From assembly GCF_039832105.1 (NCBI RefSeq), contig NZ_JBDOHS010000005.1, positions 130,487 to 194,486 of the forward strand: a stretch of DNA of 64,000 bases, given 5' to 3'. The notes below the pieces were generated by a model. That model ran no database searches, was not told the origin of the DNA, and saw only the letters and a program-made list of their open reading frames with translations. A program made the position numbers and the translations under genes. Within the stretch, counting starts at the first letter, position 1. The number at the start of each line of letters is the position of its first letter. Source of the DNA: Dorea_A sp016295505 (lineage in GTDB: Bacteria; Bacillota; Clostridia; Lachnospirales; Lachnospiraceae). This document shows positions 43,714 through 51,583 of this stretch, piece after piece.

Positions 43714-44364
43714 ATGAATACAAAAGCATTTCGCAATTTATCCTATGGTGTGTATGTCATCTCCTCGCTGGACGATGGCCGCTGTACCGGATGTATCGCC
43801 AACAGTGTGATGCAGATCACTTCTTCTCCTGCCACGATCGCGGTCAGTATGAACCATGACAACTTTACCAATTCCTGTATCGCGGACAGTGGATTATTCT
43901 CTGTATCCATTCTGTCCGAACAGTCTGACCCGTCTCTGATCGGAAGATTCGGATTCCAGTCCGGAAAAGACACCTTCAAATTTGCAGGTGTAGACTTTAC
44001 CCTTACCGACAGCGGACTTCCGATCGTCAACGATGCCTGCAGCTACATCTGCTGTAAAGTGATCGACAAGATGGAGACCAGTACACACACGGTATTTCTC
44101 GGGGAAGTCATCGATGCCGATGTCCTGAAGTCCGAACCTGCTATGACTTATGCTTACTACCACAATGTAATCAAAGGAAAAAGCCCGAAAAACGCTCCTT
44201 CCTATCAGCCGGAAGAAGAGGATTCCAGGGCTTCGTCATCTGAAAAATGGGTATGCGGCATCTGTGGATATGTATACGAAGGAGAAGTTCCATTTGAAGA
44301 ACTCCCGGATACTTACGTATGTCCGATCTGTAAACAGAGCAAAGACAAATTCCAAAAGCAGTAG
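43714..44364 (+). CDS. Flavin reductase-rubredoxin fusion (Hrb-like)
   Basis: 216 residues. Residues 1-150 are a split-barrel FMN-binding flavin reductase domain (LSYGVYVISSLDDGRCTGCIANSV). After a short acidic linker the C-terminal 45 residues are a complete rubredoxin: WVCGICGYVYEG and YVCPICKQSKDKF provide the four iron cysteines. The same layout is found in high-molecular-weight rubredoxin of acetogens, which passes electrons from NADH-linked reductants to a flavodiiron protein to remove oxygen or NO. Partner genes are not adjacent. Ribosome site TGGAGG, own promoter with a dyad. Confidence 0.93.
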   Translation: MNTKAFRNLSYGVYVISSLDDGRCTGCIANSVMQITSSPATIAVSMNHDNFTNSCIADSGLFSVSILSEQSDPSLIGRFGFQSGKDTFKFAGVDFTLTDSGLPIVNDACSYICCKVIDKMETSTHTVFLGEVIDADVLKSEPAMTYAYYHNVIKGKSPKNAPSYQPEEEDSRASSSEKWVCGICGYVYEGEVPFEELPDTYVCPICKQSKDKFQKQ

Positions 44365-44376
44365 GCGCTTATTGTT

Positions 44377-44709
44377 CTAGAATACTGCCTGAATCAGGAA
44401 CATGTAGAGTACGGTTCCAACTCCGATACTCAACAGATTGTTTCGTTTCCACACGTGAAGAACAGCTGTCACCAGTACGGCGATCAGCTCCGGGATTCCG
44501 TGTGGATAAGCAATTACCGTTGTTGTTTTCAGGCAGTATACTACAAGCATTCCGATCACGGCCGGAGTCAGTACCTTTCCCAGATACTGTACAACCTTTG
44601 GAATCTCCTTTCCCTTCGGAAATATCAGAAAAGGAACCAGTCGTGTGGCAAATGTCGCAGCAGCCACCACCAATATGATCAAAAAGGATCTAACTGCACT
44701 GATCGGCAT
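44377..44709 (-). CDS. azlD: AzlD-family branched-chain amino acid exporter subunit
   Basis: 110 residues from ATG 44709 (AAAGGAGGGGG upstream), overlapping the end of azlC by 20 bp. Three or four hydrophobic segments and the AzlD pattern AAATFATRLVPFLIFP are visible. With AzlC it forms a two-component exporter of leucine-type amino acids. The upstream open frame to 44784 has a Lys/Arg-rich stretch that belongs to azlC in another frame and is not part of this protein. Confidence 0.9.
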   Translation of the reverse strand: MPISAVRSFLIILVVAAATFATRLVPFLIFPKGKEIPKVVQYLGKVLTPAVIGMLVVYCLKTTTVIAYPHGIPELIAVLVTAVLHVWKRNNLLSIGVGTVLYMFLIQAVF

Positions 44710-45442
44710 CCCGGACCCCCTCCTTTCTCGCATCGTTTTCTTCTTTTTCTTTCTTCTCTTCATCCAGTCTGGTTCTGGAAACAAATAGCACCAGAATAAT
44801 CAAGAGCATAGACGGAAGCACGAATTGGTCTGCCCCAAAGATCTGCAGACAGATAAATGCTGCTCCAACACCGATCATCTCCGGAATCCGGTTTTTCTTG
44901 TCCATCCACTGCTCCACAAATATCACGACGAACAAAGCCGTCATTGCAAAATCTATCCCTTCTGAATTAAAGGGAATCAATGTTCCTGCAAGTCCTCCGA
45001 TGGCAGATCCGATGACCCAGTAAGCCTGATCCATAAGAGAGATCGCAAAAAGGAACTTTTCCTCATCCACCCCTTCCGGAATCCTGGTCGTGCATAACAG
45101 CGAATACGTTTCATCCGTAAGGCCGAAGATCATATACCATCTCTTCTTTCCCATATGATTGAATTTATCCAGAAGTGATATTCCATAAAATATATGTCTG
45201 ATATTTACCATCAGTGTCATGAAGATCATCTGGAAAAAGGACACCCCCGGCGCAAAAAAGTTCACTGCAAGATATTGTCCCGATCCCGCATAGACCATGA
45301 TACTCATAAAGATCGCCCACAGAAAGGAATATCCTTTTTCGGCAAACATCACCCCAAATGCAATCCCGATAAACAGATACCCGGTCAGAACCGGTATCGT
45401 ATAGGGAAATGCTTTTTTAAATGCATATTTATATTCTGACAT
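44690..45442 (-). CDS. azlC: AzlC-family branched-chain amino acid exporter subunit
   Basis: 250 residues from ATG 45442; a GTG three bases earlier is possible. About seven membrane helices, with the family block PVLTGYLFIGIAFGVMFAEKGYS and YAGSGQYLAVNF near residues 15-65. The C-terminal tail is highly charged (EEKKEKEEND). Acts with AzlD in the cytoplasmic membrane to export branched-chain amino acids or toxic analogues, which fits with the ilv genes further along, though no shared control is seen. Confidence 0.92.
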   Translation of the reverse strand: MSEYKYAFKKAFPYTIPVLTGYLFIGIAFGVMFAEKGYSFLWAIFMSIMVYAGSGQYLAVNFFAPGVSFFQMIFMTLMVNIRHIFYGISLLDKFNHMGKKRWYMIFGLTDETYSLLCTTRIPEGVDEEKFLFAISLMDQAYWVIGSAIGGLAGTLIPFNSEGIDFAMTALFVVIFVEQWMDKKNRIPEMIGVGAAFICLQIFGADQFVLPSMLLIILVLFVSRTRLDEEKKEKEENDARKEGVRDADQCS

Positions 45443-45506
45443 CACATACCATCCTTTGTACTGTTTATAATTCTGTTTTCTACCGCATATGACGGATGAA
45501 AACGCA

Positions 45507-45546
45507 CAAAAAAAGAGCCTGTTTCTTATTACAGAAATCGGCTCTG
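45507..45546 (-). terminator. Terminator of the membrane-anchored hypothetical gene
   Basis: Minus-strand arms AGAGCC-ATTTCT and AGAAA-GGCTCT with small bulges and a 6-nt loop, followed by seven T. Confidence 0.85.
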
Positions 45547-45555
45547 AATCTCATA

Positions 45556-46188
45556 TCAACTTCCGGTGGAATTCTCATAAGCATCTTTCAGATCACTGAG
45601 GGCCTCCTGCAACAACGCATCTGACTGAACCGCTTCCTGATACGCCTGCCGCGTCTCACTTATGAGAGCCTGCACATCCTCGTGCTGTGCGATCTTCTGA
45701 ATGTAAGATGCAACTTCATCATCTTCAGCTTTCGCACTGACCTGACAGATTCCATTCTCATCCTTCGTCACGTATACCGTACTCAGTCCCGGCACTTCCG
45801 TATAGATGTCTCTGATCTTCATATCATATCTGACAAACGCCACATATGTATCCTTGTATTTTCCAAGTTTTGTATAGACCTGCATGTGATCATAGGACTC
45901 TACAAATTCCTTTTCATCTTTCAGAGAATCATAATATACTTCTACAGCATCGGTTACTTCCGGAGCAAAGGCTGATTGAAGCGGATTCGTCTCCATATAT
46001 TCACATCCGGAATTTTCTTCTTTCGGCTTCTTTTCACTTATCTTCTGTGCTTTTTCTTCTTTCGCTTCTGTAAGGCCAAATCCGACAGTTCCTACCAGAA
46101 ACACCAGAAAAAACAAAATCAGCAGTATTCCCACTCTGTTTCTTTTCTGCTTTCTGTATCCGGCGGAAGTATCTCTTTTTCCCTCCAT
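45556..46188 (-). CDS. Membrane-anchored hypothetical protein, 210 aa
   Basis: I do not recognise the family. 210 residues from ATG 46188 (GGAGGTAG upstream). A basic N terminus and one hydrophobic helix (about 19-40) anchor it in the membrane, followed by a Lys/Glu-rich linker and an extracytoplasmic domain with YYDSLKDEKEFVESYDHMQVYTKLGKYKDTY split across its start, resembling domains of unknown function in Clostridia that have NTF2-like folds. Single gene with its own terminator, placed just after tRNA-Arg. Confidence 0.75.
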   Translation of the reverse strand: MEGKRDTSAGYRKQKRNRVGILLILFFLVFLVGTVGFGLTEAKEEKAQKISEKKPKEENSGCEYMETNPLQSAFAPEVTDAVEVYYDSLKDEKEFVESYDHMQVYTKLGKYKDTYVAFVRYDMKIRDIYTEVPGLSTVYVTKDENGICQVSAKAEDDEVASYIQKIAQHEDVQALISETRQAYQEAVQSDALLQEALSDLKDAYENSTGS

Positions 46189-46224
46189 AAGACTACCTCC
46201 ATTGAAAAGCACTTAAAAAAAGTA

Positions 46225-46296
46225 CACACCCGGGCGGATTCGAACCGCCGCTCCCGCCTCCGGAGGGCGGTGCTCTATCCCCTGAGCTACGGGTGC
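46225..46296 (-). tRNA. tRNA-Arg (anticodon CCG)
   Basis: A 72-nt cloverleaf on the minus strand: acceptor GCACCCG/CGGGTGT (G-T closing pair), D arm AGCTCAGGGGATAGAGC, anticodon stem CCGCC/GGCGG with loop CTCCGGA, T arm GGCGGTTCGAATCCGCC. Anticodon CCG reads the rare Arg codon CGG. CCA is not encoded. Confidence 0.95.
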
Positions 46297-46347
46297 ATAT
46301 ACATTCTTTATGAAATTACCTTTGTAATATTAACACATTTAGCGGAT

Positions 46348-46394
46348 AAAGTAAAGGAAATGATTTCGACATTTCTCACATTTCCTTTACTTTT
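46348..46394. terminator. Hairpin terminator between DUF5688 gene and tRNA-Arg
   Basis: Perfect 14-bp stem AAAGTAAAGGAAAT with ATTTCCTTTACTTT and a loop of about 18 nt. It separates the DUF5688 gene from the tRNA downstream on the same strand. Confidence 0.65.
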
Positions 46395-46410
46395 CTTTTA
46401 TTTCAGATAA

Positions 46411-47286
46411 TTACAGGAGCAGTTTTCCCTCTTTCCTGTCATAATAATATGCCTGATTCGAAAGGACTTCTTCCGGATCCACCTGCGTTTCATTGATTTC
46501 TCTTATGATCTCATCAAGATCGTCCTTTGCCGGCGCATCACTCTCAGCTACGATGATCGTCTCATGTACACTGCTCGGAAGTACGTAATAATTCTCTTTC
46601 AGACGCTCTGCAATCTTCGCAAGCCGCCCATCATAGAGAATCGCAGACGCTCCAAAGCTTCGCGTCCGGTTACTGAAAACGTACATTACATTTCTTCCTT
46701 CATATTCCCGATGCCCGGTCAACTCTTCAATCACAGCCTTCATCGTACAGAACTCATCCGGAAGCAGATATTCTGTATTCCTGTGTGCCGCCTGATAAAC
46801 CATTTCTTTTGACACATTCCATGATCTCAGATGCTCATTGCGGACCAGTACGGATGCAATCCCAAAGGGCCCCGTTTCCAGAAGTACGTAAAATACGACT
46901 GCAAGATCCAGATATCCGACCGACGGAATCTGCTTTAAAAGCTCCTGATTTTTTTCCCGATTGATCAGGCGATATACAAGCTTTCTTTGAATCGCAGAAT
47001 AATCTTTTATTGGATTTCCTTTCCAGGGGCGCTCAAACCGCACCTCCTCATACAGCTTCAGGATATTACTCACAATTGCTTCCAGCGAAACACCTCTCTG
47101 GAACTGCTGGTAATATTCCTCCAGATAAATCGTCGGAGATACATTGATTCCCCGCTCTGCCAGCATAATTCCGTATCGCCTGATGCCATTATTCTTCATA
47201 TTTGTGTGAAGATGTACTGTAATATTATCTCTCACCTCCTTTTTTAAAATGCTCTCTACTGCCCGAATAAACTGATCGTATGTCAT
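46411..47286 (-). CDS. DUF5688 family protein
   Basis: 291 residues, soluble. The pattern VHLHTNMKNNGIRRYGIMLAERGINVSPTIYLEEYY (split here as residues 25-60) matches my recollection of DUF5688, a family of unknown function seen mainly in Lachnospiraceae, often in several copies per genome. A helix-rich middle and a C-terminal NQAYYYDRKEGKLLL tail are also typical. No catalytic motif is apparent. Monocistronic. Confidence 0.8.
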   Translation of the reverse strand: MTYDQFIRAVESILKKEVRDNITVHLHTNMKNNGIRRYGIMLAERGINVSPTIYLEEYYQQFQRGVSLEAIVSNILKLYEEVRFERPWKGNPIKDYSAIQRKLVYRLINREKNQELLKQIPSVGYLDLAVVFYVLLETGPFGIASVLVRNEHLRSWNVSKEMVYQAAHRNTEYLLPDEFCTMKAVIEELTGHREYEGRNVMYVFSNRTRSFGASAILYDGRLAKIAERLKENYYVLPSSVHETIIVAESDAPAKDDLDEIIREINETQVDPEEVLSNQAYYYDRKEGKLLL

Positions 47287-47394
47287 ATATCTTCCTTTCC
47301 CGGCAGCGATTTCAAGATTTTGTGGAAATATGGCAGATTATGCCTTTTGAAAATTTAAGAAACAATGATGAAATATTATGGTAGCTACAATTAT

Positions 47395-47427
47395 AAAAAA
47401 GCCCTGCAGAAATTGCAAGGCTTTTTT
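47395..47427 (-). terminator. Terminator of efp
   Basis: Symmetric arms AAAAAAGCC-TGCA and TGCA-GGCTTTTTT around a short loop, 20 bp after the efp stop. Confidence 0.9.
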
Positions 47428-47447
47428 CACATAATGAATAAACAAAA

Positions 47448-48002
47448 TTATGCTCTGGAAAGGTATGCTCCTGTACGGGTGTCGATCTTGATCTTCTCAC
47501 CCTGCTCTACGAACAGCGGAACATTAACCTTTGCACCTGTCTCAACGATCGCCGGCTTGGTTGCACCTGTAGCTGTGTTACCCTTTACTCCAGGCTCTGC
47601 CTCTGTGATCACAAGCTCAACGCTGAGCGGCGGCTCAATTGCAAATACATTCCCCTGATAAGAAGCAACTGTTACGTTCTCATTCTCTTTTACAAACTTC
47701 AGAGAATCGCCAACTGTCTCTTCTCCAACCGGAATCTGATCATAGGTCTCATTGTCCATAAAGTAGTACAGAGTTCCGTCATTATACAGATACTGCATGT
47801 TCTTTCTATCGATGTGTGCAGTCGTGATCTGCTCATCCGGATTGAAAGTTCTTTCAATCACACCGCCCTTGATGATATCTCTCATCTTTACACGTACGAA
47901 AGCAGCGCCTTTTCCTGGCTTAACATGCTGGAAATCAATTACCTGATATACATTCCCTTCGATCTCTACTGTGATGTTTGTCTTCCATTCAAACTTTGCC
48001 AT
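47448..48002 (-). CDS. efp: Translation elongation factor P
   Basis: 184 residues, three OB-like domains. Relieves ribosome stalling at polyproline. The modified-residue loop near 32 reads KPGKGAAFVRVK, with Lys at the tip, as in forms modified by lysylation-type or other systems; no modifying enzyme is nearby. The C terminus has the family block GVKGNTATGATKPAIVETGA in part. Strong AAGGAGG site. Last gene of a run with yqeG and the shikimate kinase fusion, which begins 61 bp upstream. Confidence 0.97.
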   Translation of the reverse strand: MAKFEWKTNITVEIEGNVYQVIDFQHVKPGKGAAFVRVKMRDIIKGGVIERTFNPDEQITTAHIDRKNMQYLYNDGTLYYFMDNETYDQIPVGEETVGDSLKFVKENENVTVASYQGNVFAIEPPLSVELVITEAEPGVKGNTATGATKPAIVETGAKVNVPLFVEQGEKIKIDTRTGAYLSRA

Positions 48003-48062
48003 TAGTATAATCCTCCTTAGTCGTGCCCGAATAGCACTTAACGTTCTATCGCTCTATTCATT

Positions 48063-48596
48063 CTATAATAGATTACGGCTTTTTTCAACCTTTTTTTCAT
48101 GCTTCAGGCTCTTCTTATAGAAGTGCAATACAATTTTTTCCAGATATCTCTTCAAAACAATCTGAATCTCTTCTTTGGGATGGATCGGCTTTACCAGAAT
48201 ATTCGGGATTCCGGCACGTTTTGCTCCCCAGACATCCGTAAACAGCTGATCTCCGATAAAGACCGTTGTATCTCTGTCCGTCCCCATGATCTCCATTGCT
48301 CTGATATAATTCTTCGTGGAAGGCTTGTGTGCATCATACACATAATCCACCTGAACATCTTTGTTAAACATCTCAACTCTTGGCTTCTGATTATTGGAAA
48401 TCAGACAGCAGCGATACCCGATCGCTTTTAACCTTTCAAACAGTGCGATCGCCCTGTGATCTGCCGGCGCTCCATGCGGAACCAACGTATTGTCGATATC
48501 AAAGATCAGTCCGCGAACACCGTTTTCATACATTTTTTCAAAATCAATGACATACGTGGATGCCACATACTTATCCGGGAAAAAACAATCAAACAT
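48063..48596 (-). CDS. yqeG: YqeG-family HAD IIIA phosphatase
   Basis: 177 residues. HAD motif I GLIFDIDNTLVPHG with the catalytic Asp pair lies near residues 30-43, motif II ISNN near 75, and motif III/IV FIGDQLFTDVWGAKRAG near 118-134. YqeG-like enzymes include phosphatidylglycerophosphate phosphatases and other small HADs; the exact substrate is not certain. Its ATG lies one base after the stop of the upstream fusion gene, so the two are translated together. Confidence 0.93.
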   Translation of the reverse strand: MFDCFFPDKYVASTYVIDFEKMYENGVRGLIFDIDNTLVPHGAPADHRAIALFERLKAIGYRCCLISNNQKPRVEMFNKDVQVDYVYDAHKPSTKNYIRAMEIMGTDRDTTVFIGDQLFTDVWGAKRAGIPNILVKPIHPKEEIQIVLKRYLEKIVLHFYKKSLKHEKKVEKSRNLL

Positions 48597-48597
48597 C

Positions 48598-49380
48598 CTA
48601 CTCTTCTATCTCCTGCAAACGCTGAACCAGTTCTTCGCATACCTGAAGAACGGTCTTGTGATCTGTGTTAATTACAATATCTGCTGCCGCTTCGTATTTT
48701 CCACGGCGCTGTTCCATCAGCTCGGCAATTCCCTCTACATTCTTTCTTCCGTTCAGCACCGGTCGGTCATTGCTGTCTTTGACACGCTCATATACAACCT
48801 CCGGACTTGCAGTAAGAAGAACGACTCTTCCGTTTTTCTTCATCTCTTCCACATTGCGTTCCCGAAGTGCTGCTCCTCCTCCACAGGAGATCACCGTATT
48901 CTTTCTGTCCTGCATCTCGATCAGGAGACTGGTTTCAAGATCCCGGAAATATTCTTCCCCGTAAGTCGCAAAAATATCCGGAATACTCATCTCTTCACGC
49001 TCTGCGATCACCTGATCCATCTCAACGATCTCCATATCAAACATCGTGCTCAGGTAATCGGATATCGTACTCTTTCCCGCTCCCATGAATCCGATCAGTA
49101 CAATATTATAATCAAACAGTTTTCTCGCCTGTATTCTTTTACTATTACGTAAAATACAGCGAAATACATCAAAAATTTCTTCTTTATATTTATTATCCGC
49201 CAGTTTCTCTTCCAGTCTGTTTTTCTGCTTCTTCTCCTGCTGAGGCTGCAGAATTGCCATGCCATATTCTTCTTTATATGCCATGATCTTCTCAACAATT
49301 GCATTGCGTTCTGCCAGGGCATCAATAATCTTGTCATCACACAATGCCAGCTGTTCTCTGTACATCTCCAAATCATTCAT
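48598..49380 (-). CDS. aroK: Chorismate mutase-shikimate kinase fusion
   Basis: 260 residues. Residues 1-88 look like an AroQ chorismate mutase helix bundle (YREQLALCDDKIIDALAERN, then SKRIQ near the end). Residues 92-260 are a complete shikimate kinase: Walker A GFMGAGKS, VEMDQVIAEREEMSIPDIFATYGEEYFRDLE-type substrate block, the CGGG loop and a lid with RPVL. Two steps of aromatic amino-acid synthesis would be joined. In the mutase part the Arg of the usual DxxRE active-site motif appears to be Gln (Q48), with Glu kept at 49, so its activity is in doubt. Coupled to yqeG. Confidence 0.88.
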   Translation of the reverse strand: MNDLEMYREQLALCDDKIIDALAERNAIVEKIMAYKEEYGMAILQPQQEKKQKNRLEEKLADNKYKEEIFDVFRCILRNSKRIQARKLFDYNIVLIGFMGAGKSTISDYLSTMFDMEIVEMDQVIAEREEMSIPDIFATYGEEYFRDLETSLLIEMQDRKNTVISCGGGAALRERNVEEMKKNGRVVLLTASPEVVYERVKDSNDRPVLNGRKNVEGIAELMEQRRGKYEAAADIVINTDHKTVLQVCEELVQRLQEIEE

Positions 49381-49498
49381 GTCTGTTTTCTCCTGTCTTA
49401 TCCTGTAAATCCATTTGTATATTCGTGTGTATTATAGCAGTATTTCCAGTGATAAGCAAGAAAAATGCAACCGACATGCGGTATGTGATGTCCTGATA

Positions 49499-50155
49499 TT
49501 AAAACTCTTTTCTCTCCATAACCCGCAGCGAAATCAGTGCAGATATTCCAAGCATCAGTGCCCATACCAGCAGTAATATGGCAGTCATACTACCGAAGCT
49601 TGCCTGATCCAGTTTTTCCAATATTGCGGTAAAATTGACGGATGTCCCTTCCGCAATCTTAACAAAAACAAGTGCCACCACAAAAGCCAGAGCAAACACT
49701 GCAAAAAATGCCATTCTGCTCTTTTCCGCACCAAATTTCAACTGAAGCGGAATACTGATCGCAAGGATCATACCTGCCACTACCAGTGCGACAACACTGA
49801 CTACTCCCAGTTCCTGCGGTTCTATCTCCAGCTTGCGGACCATGACAAATACGAAGTCCAGAGCCGTAACTATCAGCCAGGCAAGAAATGACGTCAGTAC
49901 ACCAAATAAATATTTTTCAGCAACATATCCTTTCCTGCTGATCGGCAGAGAAAAAAGGTACGCCGCTCCGTTATCATACTCATCATAAGAAATCGTGCTC
50001 ATGGTGAACATGGAAAACATCATAGTTGCATAAGTAATGGTAAAATAAGGACTGTCATTCGTGACCAAAAACATAAAAGTGATCAGCCCAATTATAAGAA
50101 AAAACTGTTTCTGATTTTTCAAAAGTTTAAAATCTTTAATCAATAAACCCTTCAT
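49499..50155 (-). CDS. ABC-2 transporter permease
   Basis: 218 residues with six hydrophobic helices and little extracytoplasmic sequence, like the YtrC/D or BcrB-type permeases. Its ATG overlaps the ATPase stop (TAATG), so translation is coupled. Third gene of the GntR-controlled ABC module; its export substrate may be a peptide antibiotic or cell-wall compound, by analogy with YtrA-regulated systems. Confidence 0.88.
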   Translation of the reverse strand: MKGLLIKDFKLLKNQKQFFLIIGLITFMFLVTNDSPYFTITYATMMFSMFTMSTISYDEYDNGAAYLFSLPISRKGYVAEKYLFGVLTSFLAWLIVTALDFVFVMVRKLEIEPQELGVVSVVALVVAGMILAISIPLQLKFGAEKSRMAFFAVFALAFVVALVFVKIAEGTSVNFTAILEKLDQASFGSMTAILLLVWALMLGISALISLRVMERKEF

Positions 50156-51000
50156 TACTTTTCACCTCGAATCATCATCATAATCAATTCATCAATAGTT
50201 CCTTTTTCTATCACAATCTCCGGATAATTTTCACTGTAAAACTGCTTCTGATTCGTCAGACAGGTATATCCGAATTCCTCTTTTTTATGACGCAGGATAT
50301 AAGACTGATCCAGCTTTTCAAACTGTTGCTGAGTTACCTTCAGCACTCCGTATTCACTGAGCAAAACATCCGTCTCTTCATGCAGAACGATATTTCCTCC
50401 GTCAATCATATACAGATCATCACAAAAACCTTCCAGATCACTGGAAATATGAGAACTGATTAATATGGTGCGATCGTTCTGTTCCATATATTCCCGCAGA
50501 AGATTCAGGATCGCATCTCTTGCGATCACATCCATTCCCGCTGTCGGCTCATCCAGAATCAGCAGTCTGGCATTGTGAGAAAGTGCCGCAAGTACCTGGA
50601 GCTTCCGTTTCATACCGGTGGAAAATTCTTTGATCTGTTTCTTTAACGGAAGCTGAAATTCCTTACATTTCTCCAGGAACCATACTTCTTCAAACTGCGA
50701 ATACATGCTCCGAAGCATCGGAAGCAGATCCTCAATGCTTAGGTATCCGCTGAAACCGGAATCTGCAAGGACCACACCGATTGCTTCTCTGTCCTTCGCT
50801 GTCAGCTCCGTCGCCGGCTTATTCATGATCATGATCCGGCCCCCATCTGTGCGGATCAGGTTCAGCGCAGCCTTAAATGCAGTACTTTTTCCGGCGCCGT
50901 TCGGTCCGATCAGACCGGTAATACATCCTTTTTGTACTTCCATTGAACAGTTTAATTCAAAATCACGATAGTTTTTTCTGACATTTTCCATTTTCAACAT
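50155..51000 (-). CDS. ABC transporter ATP-binding protein
   Basis: 281 residues. Walker A GPNGAGKST near 35, signature FSTGMKRKL near 130, Walker B LLILDEPTAGMD and H-loop ISSHISS. The signature starts with FSTG in place of LSGG, common in the YtrB/EcsA-like group. Starts five bases after the GntR stop. C-terminal 70 residues form an extension after the nucleotide domain. Confidence 0.92.
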   Translation of the reverse strand: MLKMENVRKNYRDFELNCSMEVQKGCITGLIGPNGAGKSTAFKAALNLIRTDGGRIMIMNKPATELTAKDREAIGVVLADSGFSGYLSIEDLLPMLRSMYSQFEEVWFLEKCKEFQLPLKKQIKEFSTGMKRKLQVLAALSHNARLLILDEPTAGMDVIARDAILNLLREYMEQNDRTILISSHISSDLEGFCDDLYMIDGGNIVLHEETDVLLSEYGVLKVTQQQFEKLDQSYILRHKKEEFGYTCLTNQKQFYSENYPEIVIEKGTIDELIMMMIRGEK

Positions 51001-51005
51001 CGCAC

Positions 51006-51377
51006 TTAATCCTCCAAAACAATCTGAAATAATTCTGCAATCTCCTGATTGCTCATTCCACAGCTTCTGCCTTTTCGGATGGCCATCTCCAAATCAGCTT
51101 CTACTTCTCTTTTCTTCTCCTCCAGCATCGTCATCTGATTTGCGCACGCCACGAAGCTTCCTTTGCCGTGAACCGTGACCACGAATCCCTCTTCTTCCAG
51201 AGCATCGTATGCCTTCTTTACAGTCAGTGCACTGACTTTGAGTTCCTTAGCTAATGTACGAACTGACGGGAGCATCGTTTCTTCCTGCAATTCCCCGTGC
51301 ATGATCTTTTCCTTGAGCTGATCACAGATCTGCTCGTAGATCGGCTGCATGGAAGAATGATTGATAATCACATTCAT
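51006..51377 (-). CDS. GntR-family regulator, YtrA type
   Basis: 123 residues: winged helix (1-75; MLPSVRTLAKELKVSALTVKKAYDALEEEG) and a short C-terminal dimer helix, the compact YtrA plan without a large ligand domain. AAGGAGGGG precedes the ATG. It lies first in an operon with the ABC genes and its promoter is covered by nested palindromes, which argues for autorepression relieved by antibiotic or envelope stress (family-based inference). Confidence 0.93.
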   Translation of the reverse strand: MNVIINHSSMQPIYEQICDQLKEKIMHGELQEETMLPSVRTLAKELKVSALTVKKAYDALEEEGFVVTVHGKGSFVACANQMTMLEEKKREVEADLEMAIRKGRSCGMSNQEIAELFQIVLED

Positions 51378-51394
51378 GTTACCCCTCCTTCGTT

Positions 51395-51447
51395 ATAAAC
51401 AGTATATAACAGTTTGTAACTGTTGTCAACTGTTTTATACTGTTTAT
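51395..51447 (-). promoter_or_regulatory. Promoter of GntR-ABC operon with nested operators
   Basis: Minus strand -35 TTGACA (51424-51429), 17 bp, -10 TATACT (51401-51406). The spacer holds the dyad AACAGTTTGTAACTGTT (51408-51424), and outside it the perfect 12-bp pair ATAAACAGTATA (51395-51406) and TATACTGTTTAT (51436-51447). All contain ACAGT/ACTGT. Confidence 0.8.
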
Positions 51448-51470
51448 TCTATATTTGTTATATTTCCATT

Positions 51471-51526
51471 AAAAAAAGGAAGTTCCGCTCCATAGCTGAC
51501 TCTTCAGTTATAGAGCGACACTTCCT
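51471..51526 (-). terminator. Terminator of ilvE
   Basis: Long minus-strand stem GGAAGT-CGCTC-ATA with matching inner and outer arms, ending ACTTCC followed by seven T. Confidence 0.9.
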
Positions 51527-51583
51527 TCTAAATTGTACGTTTTCAGACAGCGCAGGCGGAATCTCCATCACTGCAGTCCCTGA

